DNA of 64,000 bases. It comes from CAXBMB01 sp052078155. Lineage in GTDB: Bacteria; Pseudomonadota; Alphaproteobacteria; Kiloniellales; DSM-21159. Position 1 is the stretch's first letter, and every line of letters starts with the position of its first letter. The stretch lies in NCBI GenBank assembly GCA_052078155.1, contig JBQJBP010000002.1, positions 911,709 through 975,708 on the forward strand, given 5' to 3'. A program made the position numbers and the translations under genes. This document shows, piece by piece, positions 8,050 to 17,494 of this stretch. The notes under the pieces are model-generated. The model saw only the letters and a list, made by a program, of their open reading frames with translations. It made no database searches and was not told the DNA's origin.

Positions 8050-10350
8050 ATGAAGGTTGCCTGTCTGGGAGGCGGTCCTGCGGGACTCTATTTCGCCATC
8101 TCCATGAAATTGCAGGATCCCGGCCACGACATTGTGGTTGTGGAGCGCAATAAACCAGACGACACCTTTGGCTGGGGTGTGGTGCTGTCCGATGAGACCC
8201 TGGACAACCTGGAAGACAACGACCCTGTTTCCGCCGCAGCAATCCGTGAACACTTTGCCTACTGGGATGACATCGCCGTGCACTATCGCGGCGAGCGCAC
8301 CCTGTCCACCGGTCACGGCTTTTGTGGCATCGGGCGCAAGCAGCTGCTGTTGATCCTGCAGCAGCGGGCGCGGGATCTGGGAATAGAACTGCAGTTCGAA
8401 ACCAATGCAGAAAGCCTGCCCGATTACGCCCGGGATTATGACCTGGTGGTGGCGGCGGACGGTATCAACTCCCAAACCCGGGCATTCTATGCAGAGCATT
8501 TCAAGCCGGAACTGGACGTGCGGGCCTGCAAGTTCGTCTGGTTGGGCACCCGTCAGAAATTCGACGATGCCTTCACCTTCATCTTCGAAGAAACGGACAA
8601 AGGCTGGATCTGGGCCCACGCCTATCAATTTGACGACGATACCGCGACCTTCATCGTGGAATGCGCGCAGGAAACCTATGACGCCTTTGGCTTTGCGGAT
8701 CTGAGCCAGCAGGAGTCCATCGCGCTCTGTGAAAAGATCTTTGAGAAGTACCTCGATGGTCACAGTCTGATGACCAACGCCGGTCACATACGCGGGTCGG
8801 CCTGGATCAACTTCACCCGCGTGCTGTGTGAGAACTGGAGCCATGAGAACGTGGTGCTTCTGGGCGATGCGTCGGCCACGGCGCATTTTTCCATCGGCTC
8901 CGGCTCCAAACTGGCCATTGAGAGTGCCATTGCCCTGGCAGGTTTTCTGCACAGCGAACCGGATATGGCTTCTGCTTTTGCCAAGTATGAAGATGAGCGC
9001 CGTCTGGATGTTCTGCGCCTGCAATCGGCGGCCCGGAACTCTACGGAGTGGTTTGAGCAGGTGGAGCGCTACCTGCATCTGGATCCCATGCAGTTCACCT
9101 ATTCCTTGCTGACCCGTTCCCAGCGGATCAGCCACGAAAACCTGCGGCTGCGCGATCCTAAATGGCTGGCGTCTGCAGAGCGCTGGTTTCAGGAAAAGAC
9201 GGGCGTTGCAGCCAATGACCAGGCAGCACAGCGAGCCCCCATGTTTGCGCCCTTCAAACTGCGCTCGATGGTGCTGAACAACCGCATCGTTGTCTCACCC
9301 ATGGCTCAGTACAAAGCTGTGGAGGGCTGCCCGACAGACTGGCATCTGGTGCACTATGGGGAGCGGGCCAAGGGCGGCGCTGGGCTGGTCTATACGGAGA
9401 TGACCTGTGTGTCCCCGGAGGGACGGATCACCCCAGGCTGCCCCGGGATTTACACGGCAGAGCAGGAAGCCGCCTGGCAGCGCATTGTGTCTTTTATCCA
9501 TCAGGAAACAGATGCGAAGTTGTGTCTGCAGCTTGGGCATTCAGGCCGCAAAGGGTCGACCCAGGTGGGCTGGCAGGAAATGGATGCACCTTTGCCCGAG
9601 GGCAACTGGCCTTTGCTGTCCGCTTCAGCTTTGCCCTGGTCGCCGCGCAACGCCACGCCCAGGGAAATGGACCGGGCAGACATGGATCAAGTCCGCGACC
9701 AGTTCGTGGCGGCCGCCCAGGCGGGGGCCCGCGCCGGATTTGACATGCTGGAACTGCACGCCGCCCACGGGTATCTGCTGGCCAGCTTCATTTCCCCGGT
9801 GACCAATCAACGCCAGGATGCCTATGGCGGCTCCCTGGAAAACCGGCTGCGTTATCCCCTGGAGATATTTGCCGCAGTCAGAGCCGTCTGGCCGGACGAC
9901 AAGCCCATTTCCGTACGCATCTCCGCCAACGACTGGCTCGGTGAGGAGGGGGTGACCCCGGAAGACGCCGTGGAAATCGCGCGACGTCTGCAGGCTGCGG
10001 GAGTGGACATCTGTGACGTTTCCGCCGGCCAGACCTCGCCGGACGCCCAGCCCGTTTACGGCCGCATGTTTCAAACACCCTTTTCGGACCGTATCCGAAA
10101 TGAAACCGGCATGGCGACCATGGCCGTCGGCAACATCTACGAACCGGATCATGTGAATTCCATTTTGATGGCCGGGCGGGCGGATCTGGTCTGTCTGGCA
10201 CGGCCTCACCTGGCCAATCCTTACTGGACGCTGCATGCCGCTGCCAGTCTGGGCGATGCACAGACCCCCTGGCCTGATCCCTATGCCGCCGGGGCGGATC
10301 AACTGCAGCGCCTTGTGGTGCGGGGTGAAGGACTGGTGGGTAAATCATGA
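8050..10350 (+). CDS. 2-aminobenzoyl-CoA monooxygenase/reductase (fused FAD hydroxylase and old-yellow-enzyme)
   Basis: Key enzyme of aerobic CoA-dependent anthranilate degradation: it hydroxylates and then reduces the ring of 2-aminobenzoyl-CoA to a non-aromatic 2-amino-5-oxocyclohexene-carbonyl-CoA. Residues 1 to about 375 are a class A flavin monooxygenase (GGGPAGLYFAISMK at 6-19 for FAD, a GDASATAHFSIGSGSK block near 276), most like salicylyl-CoA 5-hydroxylase. Residues about 395-766 are an old-yellow-enzyme FMN barrel (SPMAQY, HAAHGYLLASFISP, DAYGGSLENR). The fusion and the length of 766 match the enzyme described from Azoarcus evansii. An AAGGGAAG stretch precedes the ATG. It overlaps the SDR gene by four bases and heads the operon behind a palindromic operator candidate. 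The ligase and beta-oxidation genes alongside support the assignment over salicylate metabolism. Confidence 0.9.
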   Translation: MKVACLGGGPAGLYFAISMKLQDPGHDIVVVERNKPDDTFGWGVVLSDETLDNLEDNDPVSAAAIREHFAYWDDIAVHYRGERTLSTGHGFCGIGRKQLLLILQQRARDLGIELQFETNAESLPDYARDYDLVVAADGINSQTRAFYAEHFKPELDVRACKFVWLGTRQKFDDAFTFIFEETDKGWIWAHAYQFDDDTATFIVECAQETYDAFGFADLSQQESIALCEKIFEKYLDGHSLMTNAGHIRGSAWINFTRVLCENWSHENVVLLGDASATAHFSIGSGSKLAIESAIALAGFLHSEPDMASAFAKYEDERRLDVLRLQSAARNSTEWFEQVERYLHLDPMQFTYSLLTRSQRISHENLRLRDPKWLASAERWFQEKTGVAANDQAAQRAPMFAPFKLRSMVLNNRIVVSPMAQYKAVEGCPTDWHLVHYGERAKGGAGLVYTEMTCVSPEGRITPGCPGIYTAEQEAAWQRIVSFIHQETDAKLCLQLGHSGRKGSTQVGWQEMDAPLPEGNWPLLSASALPWSPRNATPREMDRADMDQVRDQFVAAAQAGARAGFDMLELHAAHGYLLASFISPVTNQRQDAYGGSLENRLRYPLEIFAAVRAVWPDDKPISVRISANDWLGEEGVTPEDAVEIARRLQAAGVDICDVSAGQTSPDAQPVYGRMFQTPFSDRIRNETGMATMAVGNIYEPDHVNSILMAGRADLVCLARPHLANPYWTLHAAASLGDAQTPWPDPYAAGADQLQRLVVRGEGLVGKS

Positions 10351-11096
10351 GAGACCTGAAAGGCAAAAGAGCGCTGGTGACAGGCGGTGGCACAGGTGTT
10401 GGTGAAGCACTGGCCGTTGCGCTGGCCCGGGCAGGTGCGCAGGTGGTGATTTCCGGTCGCCGCCGGGAACCGCTGGAGCAGGTGGCCGCCTGCTGCGGCA
10501 ACATCACGCCTGTAGTGGCCGATGTGACCGACGAAGCCGCTGTGGCCCAGCTGTTTATGCAGGCGGGGCCTCTGGACATTGTCATCGCCAACGCAGGTGC
10601 GGCGGCCTCTGCCCCTTTGGCGCAAACAGATCTGGGGATCTGGAACGACATGCTGGCGGTCAACCTGACCGGTGTCTTCCTGACCTTCCGCGAAGGCTTG
10701 CGGCAAATGCAGGGACGGGGCTGGGGGCGCTTGATTGCCGTGGCCTCCACCGCGGGTCTGAAGGGCTACGGTTATGTGGCGCCCTACTGTGCGGCCAAAC
10801 ACGGGGTAGTGGGCCTGACACGGGCGCTGGCGCTGGAGACAGCGCGCAGTGGCATCACCGTCAACGCGCTCTGCCCGGGGTTTGTGGATACCCCCCTGAC
10901 CGATCGCTCCATCGCCAACATTGTCGATAAAACCGGCAAAAGTCCGGAAGAAGCCAAGCGGGCACTGGAAAAACACAACCCCATGGGCCGCCTGATCCAG
11001 CCCGATGAAGTGGCTGCTGCAGCTCTCTGGCTCTGTGGTCCGGGGTCTGACAGCACCACCGGTCAGGCCATTTCCATTGCAGGAGGCGAGGTATGA
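10347..11096 (+). CDS. Short-chain dehydrogenase/reductase
   Basis: Classical SDR of 249 residues. TGGGTGVGEA near residues 12-21 binds the cofactor, NAGAA follows the fourth strand, a Ser in VASTAG and the YCAAK motif form the catalytic set, and PGFVDTPL closes the fold. It is probably NAD(P)-dependent, acting on a cyclic hydroxy- or oxo-acyl-CoA made by the upstream monooxygenase/reductase; a 3-hydroxyacyl-CoA dehydrogenase role in the ring beta-oxidation would fill a step otherwise missing from the operon. It overlaps by four bases with both the upstream and downstream genes, so it is translationally coupled. Family is firm; substrate is inferred from position. Confidence 0.85.
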   Translation: MRDLKGKRALVTGGGTGVGEALAVALARAGAQVVISGRRREPLEQVAACCGNITPVVADVTDEAAVAQLFMQAGPLDIVIANAGAAASAPLAQTDLGIWNDMLAVNLTGVFLTFREGLRQMQGRGWGRLIAVASTAGLKGYGYVAPYCAAKHGVVGLTRALALETARSGITVNALCPGFVDTPLTDRSIANIVDKTGKSPEEAKRALEKHNPMGRLIQPDEVAAAALWLCGPGSDSTTGQAISIAGGEV

Positions 11097-11587
11097 GCGC
11101 TTCCGAAAACCTGATCCTCCATCAGAAGGGCGACGGCCCGGAGAGCGGCCTCAGCAAACAGCGCCTGCGTCTCTGGCTGCGGCTCTTGCGGGCCACCCGG
11201 GCCATAGAAAACGATCTGAGAGAGCGCCTGCGTCAGGAATTCCAGACCACCCTGCCGCGCTTTGATGTGCTGGCGGCGCTGGATCGGGTGGACGACGGCC
11301 TCAAGATGAGCGAGCTCAGCCGCAAGCTGATGGTCTCCAACGGCAATGTCACCGGCATCATTGAGCGGCTGGTGGAAGACGGGCTGGTGGAACGGGTGGC
11401 CATCCAGGGGGACCGCCGGGCCACACGCGTGCGTCTGACCCCCGGGGGCAAAGAGGTTTTTGCGGGCATGGCCCGGCAGCATGAAAGCTGGCTGGACGAC
11501 ATCATGTCCGGCCTCAACGAAGAAGAGATTGCGACCTTGTTCGGTCCGCTGGATGCGCTGATGCGTGAGGGAGAAAAAGATCAATGA
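11093..11587 (+). CDS. MarR family transcriptional regulator
   Basis: Winged-helix regulator of 164 residues. The recognition helix and wing are seen in ELSRKLMVSNGNVTGIIERL followed by RVAIQGDRRATRVRLTPGG, the MarR D-R-R signature. It sits inside the catabolic operon, overlapping both neighbours by four bases, as MarR-type sensors of aromatic acids or aryl-CoA esters commonly do. The expected mode is repression relieved by aminobenzoyl-CoA or the free acid. The palindrome at 7971-7996 upstream of the operon is the best candidate target. Self-regulation follows from its position. The ligand is an inference. Confidence 0.88.
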   Translation: MSASENLILHQKGDGPESGLSKQRLRLWLRLLRATRAIENDLRERLRQEFQTTLPRFDVLAALDRVDDGLKMSELSRKLMVSNGNVTGIIERLVEDGLVERVAIQGDRRATRVRLTPGGKEVFAGMARQHESWLDDIMSGLNEEEIATLFGPLDALMREGEKDQ

Positions 11588-12396
11588 GTAAGATGGCGGA
11601 CCTGAAGCCGACGCACTTCAAGTGGCGCATGGAAGGCCCGGTTGCGGTGATCCAGCTGGACCGGCCCGAACGCAAGAACCCGTTGACTTTCGAAAGCTAT
11701 GCGGAGCTGCGCGATACCTTCCGGGATCTGGTCTATGCCGAAGATGTGGACGCCGTTGTCTTTGCATCCAACGGCGGCAACTTCTGCTCCGGGGGGGATG
11801 TGCATGACATCATTGGCCCTCTGGTGGGCATGGATATGAAGGAGCTGCTGGCTTTCACCCGCATGACCGGCGATCTGGTTAAAGCCATGCTGCATTGTGG
11901 CAAGCCCATTGTGGCTGCCATTGACGGCATCTGTGTCGGGGCCGGGGCGATCATTTCCATGGCATCTGACATCCGCATGGGAACCGCCCGGTCCAAAACG
12001 GCCTTCCTCTTCACCCGCGTGGGTCTGGCCGGCTGCGACATGGGGGCCTGTGCCATGCTGCCCCGGATCATTGGCCAGGGACGGGCCGCTGACCTGCTCT
12101 ACACCGGTCGCGCCATGGACGGGGAGGAAGCCCACAGCTGGGGCTACTTCAACGCCCTGCAAACTCCCGAGGCCCTGGAAGCAGAAGCCATCGCCTATGC
12201 CCAGCGGCTTTGCCAGGGACCGACCTTTGCCCATTCCATCACCAAGACTCAGCTGAATCAGGAATGGAACCTCTCTCTGGACCAGGCCATCGAAGCCGAA
12301 GCCCAGGCGCAGGCCCTCTGCATGCAGACCAAGGATTTCGAGCGGGCTTACCGGGCGTTCGTGGCGAAAGAAAAACCTCAGTTTGAGGGCAACTAA
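11584..12396 (+). CDS. Enoyl-CoA hydratase/isomerase family protein
   Basis: Crotonase-fold protein of 270 residues, expected to hydrate or cleave a ring-derived enoyl-CoA during beta-oxidation-like opening of the 2-aminobenzoyl-CoA product. The oxyanion-hole blocks are GGNFCSGGDVHDI near residues 63-75 and GAGAIISMASDIRMGT near 119-134. It follows the MarR gene with a four-base overlap and ends directly at the start codon of the acyl-CoA dehydrogenase gene. Members of this group in aromatic-CoA clusters can be hydratases, isomerases or ring hydrolases; the exact reaction cannot be read from the sequence. Confidence 0.88.
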   Translation: MSKMADLKPTHFKWRMEGPVAVIQLDRPERKNPLTFESYAELRDTFRDLVYAEDVDAVVFASNGGNFCSGGDVHDIIGPLVGMDMKELLAFTRMTGDLVKAMLHCGKPIVAAIDGICVGAGAIISMASDIRMGTARSKTAFLFTRVGLAGCDMGACAMLPRIIGQGRAADLLYTGRAMDGEEAHSWGYFNALQTPEALEAEAIAYAQRLCQGPTFAHSITKTQLNQEWNLSLDQAIEAEAQAQALCMQTKDFERAYRAFVAKEKPQFEGN

Positions 12397-13545
12397 ATGG
12401 CAGACAGCAGTTTTCTTTCCTGGCCTTTTTTTGACAGCCGCCATGGGACATTGCGGGACGATCTGCAGGCCTGGGCAGCAACAAACCTGCCGGTGGATCA
12501 CGGTCATGGTTCGGTTGCGGATGTCGACTGGGCCTGCCGGGGACTGGTGGCGCGCCTGGGGGAAGACGGCTGGCTGCAGCACAGCAGCGGTCCCGACCTG
12601 GATGTGCGCAGCCTTTGTCTGATCCGGGAAACCCTGGCCTATCATGACGGGCTGGCCGACTTTGCCTTTGCCATGCAGGGGCTGGGCACGGGACCCATCA
12701 ACCTGTTTGGCAGCGCGCAACAGAAGACCTGGCTGGAGCAGACTCGGGGCGGCAAAGCCATTTCCGCCTTTGCGCTCAGTGAGCCGCGCTCCGGATCTGA
12801 CGTGGCCAATCTGGAGACCACGGCCCGGCGGGAGGGGGAGGATTTCATCCTCTCCGGCGAGAAGACCTGGATTTCCAACGGGGGAATAGCCGACCTCTAT
12901 TGTGTGTTTGCCCGGACCGGCGAAGGACCGGGGGCCAAAGGCTTGTCTGCTTTCATCCTGCCCGGTGATGCCAAAGGTCTGGAGGTGGTGGAAAGGCAGG
13001 AAGTTCTGGCGCCCCACCCGCTGGCCCATCTGCGTTTCAATGACATTCGCCTGCCTGCCGATGCCCTGATTGGACGGTCGGGCGAAGGCTTCAAGATCGC
13101 CATGTCCGTGTTGGATGTGTTCCGCGCCACTGTGGGGGCGGCGGCTCTGGGTTTTGCCCGGCGGGCGCTGGATGAAACCCTGACGCGGGCCAGCCAGCGC
13201 GAGCTGTTCGGCGCCCCGCTCAGTGAGCTGCAGATGGTTCAGGGCCACATTGCCGATATGGCCCTGGATGTGGACGCTGCTGCCCTGCTGGTGTACCGCG
13301 CGGCCTGGGCCAAGGATCAGGGGGCAGCCCGGGTCAGCCGGGAGGCTGCCATGGCCAAGCTCTATGCCACCGATCAGGCTCAGCAGGTGATCGACAAAGC
13401 CGTGCAGATCCATGGCGGGGATGGGGTCAGGAAAGGCGTGATGGTCGAACAGCTCTATCGCGACATTCGGGCCCTGCGCATCTACGAGGGGGCCTCTGAC
13501 GTGCAGAAGGTGATCATCGCCCGACAAACTCTGGCAGGAGCGTGA
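12397..13545 (+). CDS. Acyl-CoA dehydrogenase
   Basis: FAD-dependent dehydrogenase of 382 residues acting on an acyl-CoA, here probably an alicyclic one from the aminobenzoyl-CoA route. The blocks ALSEPRSGSDVANL and GEKTWISNGG (FAD and substrate binding), the helical C-terminal domain with QIHGGDGVRKG, and the catalytic glutamate in RIYEGASDVQK near the C-terminus are all present. The N-terminus opens with SFLSWPFFDSRHG, a little unlike fatty-acid enzymes, which fits a specialised substrate. It starts right after the enoyl-CoA hydratase stop codon and overlaps the ligase start by four bases. Electrons should pass to electron-transfer flavoprotein encoded elsewhere. Confidence 0.9.
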   Translation: MADSSFLSWPFFDSRHGTLRDDLQAWAATNLPVDHGHGSVADVDWACRGLVARLGEDGWLQHSSGPDLDVRSLCLIRETLAYHDGLADFAFAMQGLGTGPINLFGSAQQKTWLEQTRGGKAISAFALSEPRSGSDVANLETTARREGEDFILSGEKTWISNGGIADLYCVFARTGEGPGAKGLSAFILPGDAKGLEVVERQEVLAPHPLAHLRFNDIRLPADALIGRSGEGFKIAMSVLDVFRATVGAAALGFARRALDETLTRASQRELFGAPLSELQMVQGHIADMALDVDAAALLVYRAAWAKDQGAARVSREAAMAKLYATDQAQQVIDKAVQIHGGDGVRKGVMVEQLYRDIRALRIYEGASDVQKVIIARQTLAGA

Positions 13546-15188
13546 CCATGACCGCAGCAGCTCTTCGTCCTTCCGCCCATACCGATACCTTTGCCCGGGA
13601 CAACCTGCCGCCGCTGGCGAGCTGGCCGGAATTCCGGCTGCAGGATTTTGACTACCCCGACCGGCTGAATGCTGCTGTGGAGCTGACAGACCGTCTGGTG
13701 GAACAGGGCTTTGGGGACCATACCGCCCTGATTGGCAATGGGCGCATCCGTACCTACAAGGAGCTGCTGGACTGGACCAACCGCCTGGCCCACGCGCTGG
13801 TCGAGGACTATGGCGTTCAACCGGGCAACCGGGTTCTGATCCGCTCCGCCAACAATCCGGCGTTGGTCGCCTGCTGGCTGGCGGCCACCAAGGCCGGTGC
13901 CGTGGTGGTCAACACCATGCCCATGTTGCGGGCAGGTGAGCTGACAAAAATCGTCGATAAGGCGGAGGTCAGTCTGGCGCTTTGTGACAGCCGGCTGCTG
14001 GAAGAAATGGAGATCTGTGCCAAAGAAAGCCGCTATCTGAAACAGGTGGTCGGGTTCGATGGCACGGCCAATCATGATGCGGAACTGGATCGGGCGGCCC
14101 TGTCCAAACCTGTGCATTTTCAGGCGGTGGACACGGCCCAGGACGACGTGGCTTTGCTGGGATTTACCTCCGGCACCACCGGGGAACCCAAAGCCACCAT
14201 GCATTTTCACCGGGATCTGATGATCATTGCCGATGGCTATGCCAAGGAGGTTCTTCAGGTGACCCCTGATGACGTCTTCGTTGGCTCTCCGCCGCTGGCC
14301 TTTACCTTTGGCTTGGGAGGTTTGGCGGTCTTTCCGCTGCGGTTCGGCGCCACGGCGACGCTGCTGGAGAAGGCATCGCCCCCCAACATGATTGAGATCA
14401 TCGAGACCTATAAAGCCACCATCTGCTTTACCGCCCCCACCGCCTATCGGGTGATGCTGCGGGCCATGGAGGAGGGGGCAGACCTTTCGTCCCTGCGCTG
14501 TGCGGTTTCAGCCGGGGAAACTCTGCCCGCCCCGATTTTTGAAGAGTGGCGGGAGAAAACCGGAAAACCGCTGCTCGATGGCATTGGTGCCACAGAGATG
14601 CTGCACATCTTCATTTCCAACCGTTTTGAAGATGCCCGACCCGGCAGCACGGGCAAAGTGGTCAGCGGCTATGAAGCCAGATTGCTGGATGAAAACATGG
14701 CCGAGGTGCCCCAGGGCCAGACCGGTCGTCTGGCGCTGAAAGGCCCAACCGGCTGTCGCTACCTGGCGGATGATCGCCAGGCCAGCTATGTGTGCGATGG
14801 CTGGAACATCACGGGCGATTCCTTTTATCAGGATGAAGATGGCTTCTTCCATTTTGCCGCGCGCAATGATGGCATGATCATCTCGTCCGGCTACAATATC
14901 GCCGGGCCTGAGGTCGAATCGGCTTTGCTGTCCCATCCGGCGGTCATGGAATGTGCGGTGATCGGGGTGCCGGACAGTGAACGAGGGGAAGTTGTCGGGG
15001 CCTATGTGGTCCTGGCCGAAGGCTATGAAGATAATCCTGAGCTGATAAAAAATCTGCAAGACCATGCAAAAGCGGAGATTGCCCCTTATAAGTATCCTCG
15101 CATGGTGAAGTTTCTGGAGGAACTTCCCAAGACAGCAACAGGAAAAGTACAGCGGTTCAAACTGAAAGAGACCGCAGTAACAAACTGA
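13542..15188 (+). CDS. 2-aminobenzoate-CoA ligase (benzoate-CoA ligase family)
   Basis: ATP-dependent activation of the aromatic acid to its CoA thioester, the entry step of the pathway, in the cytoplasm. It is an ANL-superfamily enzyme of 548 residues: P-loop FTSGTTGEPK near 206-215, GATE near 350, the TGD hinge region (NITGDSFYQ), and the catalytic lysine in KTATGKVQRFKL near the C-terminus. The overall text (PEFRLQDFDYPDRLN opening, HFHRDL after the P-loop) is the benzoate/2-aminobenzoate-CoA ligase type (abmG-like). Assignment to aminobenzoate rests on the monooxygenase/reductase in the same operon. It is coupled to the upstream dehydrogenase by a four-base overlap. MTAAAL two codons downstream is an alternative start. 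Confidence 0.87.
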   Translation: MTMTAAALRPSAHTDTFARDNLPPLASWPEFRLQDFDYPDRLNAAVELTDRLVEQGFGDHTALIGNGRIRTYKELLDWTNRLAHALVEDYGVQPGNRVLIRSANNPALVACWLAATKAGAVVVNTMPMLRAGELTKIVDKAEVSLALCDSRLLEEMEICAKESRYLKQVVGFDGTANHDAELDRAALSKPVHFQAVDTAQDDVALLGFTSGTTGEPKATMHFHRDLMIIADGYAKEVLQVTPDDVFVGSPPLAFTFGLGGLAVFPLRFGATATLLEKASPPNMIEIIETYKATICFTAPTAYRVMLRAMEEGADLSSLRCAVSAGETLPAPIFEEWREKTGKPLLDGIGATEMLHIFISNRFEDARPGSTGKVVSGYEARLLDENMAEVPQGQTGRLALKGPTGCRYLADDRQASYVCDGWNITGDSFYQDEDGFFHFAARNDGMIISSGYNIAGPEVESALLSHPAVMECAVIGVPDSERGEVVGAYVVLAEGYEDNPELIKNLQDHAKAEIAPYKYPRMVKFLEELPKTATGKVQRFKLKETAVTN

Positions 15189-15218
15189 ACACAGGCAACA
15201 TAACCGGAGGCTTTATCC

Positions 15219-16346
15219 ATGAAGAAATTATTGGGCTTGGGTCTGACCGCGATGATGCTGGCATCCCCAGCCGTGGCCGAGACCAAGATTGGCATGATCA
15301 CCACCCTGTCCGGCGGCGGGTCCCATCTGGGCATTGATGTGCGCGATGGCTTTATGCTGGCCATTGAGCAGTCTGGCCGCAGCGACATTGAAGTGCTGAT
15401 CGAAGATGACGGCCGCAAACCTGACGTGGCCAAGACCATCGCTGACAAGTTCATTCAGCGGGACAAGGTCGACATTATGACCGGGATCATCTGGTCCAAC
15501 CTGGCCATGGCCGTTGTGCCGCCCACCGTCCGTCAGGATGTCTTCTACATCTCCCCCAATGCGGGTCCGTCCAAGCTGGCTGGCAAAGGCTGTCACGCCA
15601 ACTACTTCAACGTGGCCTGGCAGAACAACAACCTGCACGAAGCCATGGGCAACTACATGAAGGAAGCCGGTCTGAAGGCCCCCTTCATCCTGGCCCCCAA
15701 CTATCCCGCCGGCACCGATGCCCTGACCGGGTTTAAAGCACAGTTCGGTGAGCCCAAAGGCCAGCTTTTCACCAAGCTGGGTCAGAAAGACTATGCCGCT
15801 GAAATCGCCCAGATCCGCGCCAGCGGTGCTGATTCTGTCTTCTTCTTCCTGCCGGGCGGCATGGGCATTGCTTTCATGAAGCAGTATGCAGCTTCCGGTC
15901 TGGATCTGCCGGTTTACGGCCCCGCTTTTTCCTTCGATGAAATCATCCTGGGTGCTGTTGGGGACTCTGCCATTGGGGTGAAAAACACCTCTCAGTGGGC
16001 CTATGATCTGGACAATGCTGCCAACAAAGCTTTCGTGGACAGCTTCCGCAAAGCCTATGGCCGCACACCGACTCTCTATGCTTCTCAGGGTTTTGACACG
16101 GCCAACCTGATCCTCTCTGCTCTGGATCAAGCCAAAGCGTCAGATGCCGATGCCTTCCGCAGCGCGCTGGAAGCCGCCAAGTTCGATTCCGTTCGCGGCG
16201 ACTTCAAGTTCGGCAACAACCATCACCCGATCCAGAACGTCTATGTGCGTGAAGTGGTGGCCGGTGACGGCAAACCCACCAACAAACTGGTGGGCGTGGC
16301 CATGGAAAACCTGCAGGATTCCTTCGCGGCTGACTGCAAGATGTAA
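15219..16346 (+). CDS. Liv-type ABC transporter periplasmic binding protein
   Basis: Periplasmic substrate-binding protein of the branched-chain amino acid/aromatic acid group (type I fold, Peripla_BP_6), 375 residues. A clear signal peptide occupies residues 1-20 (MKKLLGLGLTAMMLASPAVA). The mature part begins TKIGMITTLSGGGSHLG, the ligand-cleft start usual for this family. A GGAGG site lies about nine bases before the ATG. Position between the ligase and the two permeases suggests it binds 2-aminobenzoate or a related aromatic acid; similar transporters accompany this pathway in Azoarcus. A stem-loop in the gap after the gene (16381-16409) may help raise its level over the membrane subunits. 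Confidence 0.9.
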   Translation: MKKLLGLGLTAMMLASPAVAETKIGMITTLSGGGSHLGIDVRDGFMLAIEQSGRSDIEVLIEDDGRKPDVAKTIADKFIQRDKVDIMTGIIWSNLAMAVVPPTVRQDVFYISPNAGPSKLAGKGCHANYFNVAWQNNNLHEAMGNYMKEAGLKAPFILAPNYPAGTDALTGFKAQFGEPKGQLFTKLGQKDYAAEIAQIRASGADSVFFFLPGGMGIAFMKQYAASGLDLPVYGPAFSFDEIILGAVGDSAIGVKNTSQWAYDLDNAANKAFVDSFRKAYGRTPTLYASQGFDTANLILSALDQAKASDADAFRSALEAAKFDSVRGDFKFGNNHHPIQNVYVREVVAGDGKPTNKLVGVAMENLQDSFAADCKM

Positions 16347-16380
16347 GACCCCGCAACGCAAGTTGACGGGTTGAGGATAA

Positions 16381-16409
16381 GGGGCGGCCGCCTGGCTGGC
16401 TGTCGCCCC
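16381..16409 (+). promoter_or_regulatory. Stem-loop between binding-protein and permease genes
   Basis: GGGGCG and CGCCCC pair around a 17-base loop, with no T-run after. A hairpin here is typical of operons where the binding protein is made in excess, through protection of the upstream mRNA or partial termination. The rest of the 227-base gap (16347-16573) shows no gene. Confidence 0.5.
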
Positions 16410-16573
16410 CGCTCCTCCCTTTCCCTTCACAGGTGCCTCAGGATCGGGTCCTGCCAAAGGGAACAAAAGAACCAACAGACAATCCGGCGCATTGTTTTCT
16501 GCCATCTGCGACAGGAGACCCTGCTGCCTGACCACCCTGTCTCTCTGTCTCGTTCGCGTAAGGTGCTTTGTTC

Positions 16574-17494
16574 ATGGCCGCTACTCTTTTGATAGAGCAG
16601 CTTCTCAACGGATTGCAGTTCGGCGTGATGCTGTTTCTGATGGCCGCTGGTCTGACGCTGGTATTCGGTGTCATGGGGCTGATCAATCTGGCCCACGGAT
16701 CCCTCTACATGGTGGGGGCTTTTGTCTGCGCCACAGTGGCGGGCTGGACCGGCAGTTTCTGGCTGGGTTTGCTGGCGGGTGCGCTGGCGGCGGCGGCCAC
16801 CGGTGCCGTGATCGAGTTTCTGGTCATTCGGCGACTCTACAACCGTGACCATCTGGACCAGGTTCTGGCCACCTTCGCGCTGATCCTGATTTTCACCGAA
16901 GGCACCCGCTGGCTCTTTGGGTCCCAGCCTCTTTGGCTGGACATTCCGGAGCTGCTGGGCGGGGCAATCACCCTGCCGGGCGGGGTGCCCTATCCGCTCT
17001 ACCGTCTGGCCATTCTCTTCTTTGGGCTGCTGCTGGCCGTCGGGCTTTACCTCTTGATCTCTCGCACCCGCCTGGGCATGCGCATCCGCGCCGGTGAAAG
17101 CGACCGGGAAATGATCGGGGCGCTGGGGGTGGATATCCGCACGCTTTACACCGTGGTGTTTGCCCTGGGGGCGGCGCTTGCCGGTCTGGCCGGGTCCCTG
17201 GTGGGGGCGCTGCAGTCCGTGCAGGTGGGCATGGGCGAGCCTGTGCTGATTCTGGCCTTTGTGGTGATCGTGATAGGTGGCATCGGATCCATCAAGGGGG
17301 CGTTGATCGGGAGCCTGTTGGTGGGGGTGGTGGATACCCTGGGACGCATCATGCTGCCGGGCTTCTTCGGTCTCTTTATGGATCCCTCCGGGGCGGCATC
17401 AACCGGCGCGGCCCTGGCCTCCATGCTGATCTATCTCTTGATGGCTGTGATTCTTGCCGTGAAGCCCAAAGGACTTTTCCCTGCCAATGCTTGA
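16574..17494 (+). CDS. Liv-type ABC transporter permease (LivH family)
   Basis: First inner-membrane permease of the aromatic-acid importer, 306 residues with about eight hydrophobic segments. The LivH opening LLNGLQFGVMLFLMAAGLTLVFGVMGLINLAHGS is near residues 8-41, and the ATPase-contact loop includes RIRAGESDREMIGALGVDIR. I chose the ATG at 16574; the same frame has a TTG two codons earlier. AAGGTG lies about 10 bases upstream of the ATG. It overlaps the second permease by eight bases. The substrate is assigned by operon context. Confidence 0.9.
   Translation: MAATLLIEQLLNGLQFGVMLFLMAAGLTLVFGVMGLINLAHGSLYMVGAFVCATVAGWTGSFWLGLLAGALAAAATGAVIEFLVIRRLYNRDHLDQVLATFALILIFTEGTRWLFGSQPLWLDIPELLGGAITLPGGVPYPLYRLAILFFGLLLAVGLYLLISRTRLGMRIRAGESDREMIGALGVDIRTLYTVVFALGAALAGLAGSLVGALQSVQVGMGEPVLILAFVVIVIGGIGSIKGALIGSLLVGVVDTLGRIMLPGFFGLFMDPSGAASTGAALASMLIYLLMAVILAVKPKGLFPANA

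Noticed and set aside
7978..9135. Open frame of 385 codons on the minus strand
   Set aside because: Antisense to the monooxygenase/reductase gene; low-information sequence and no ribosome site.
11581..13527. Long open frame of 648 codons on the minus strand
   Set aside because: It lies opposite two clear genes (enoyl-CoA hydratase and acyl-CoA dehydrogenase) with complete motifs; the frame stays open because of GC-biased third positions, and the product shows no recognisable domain.
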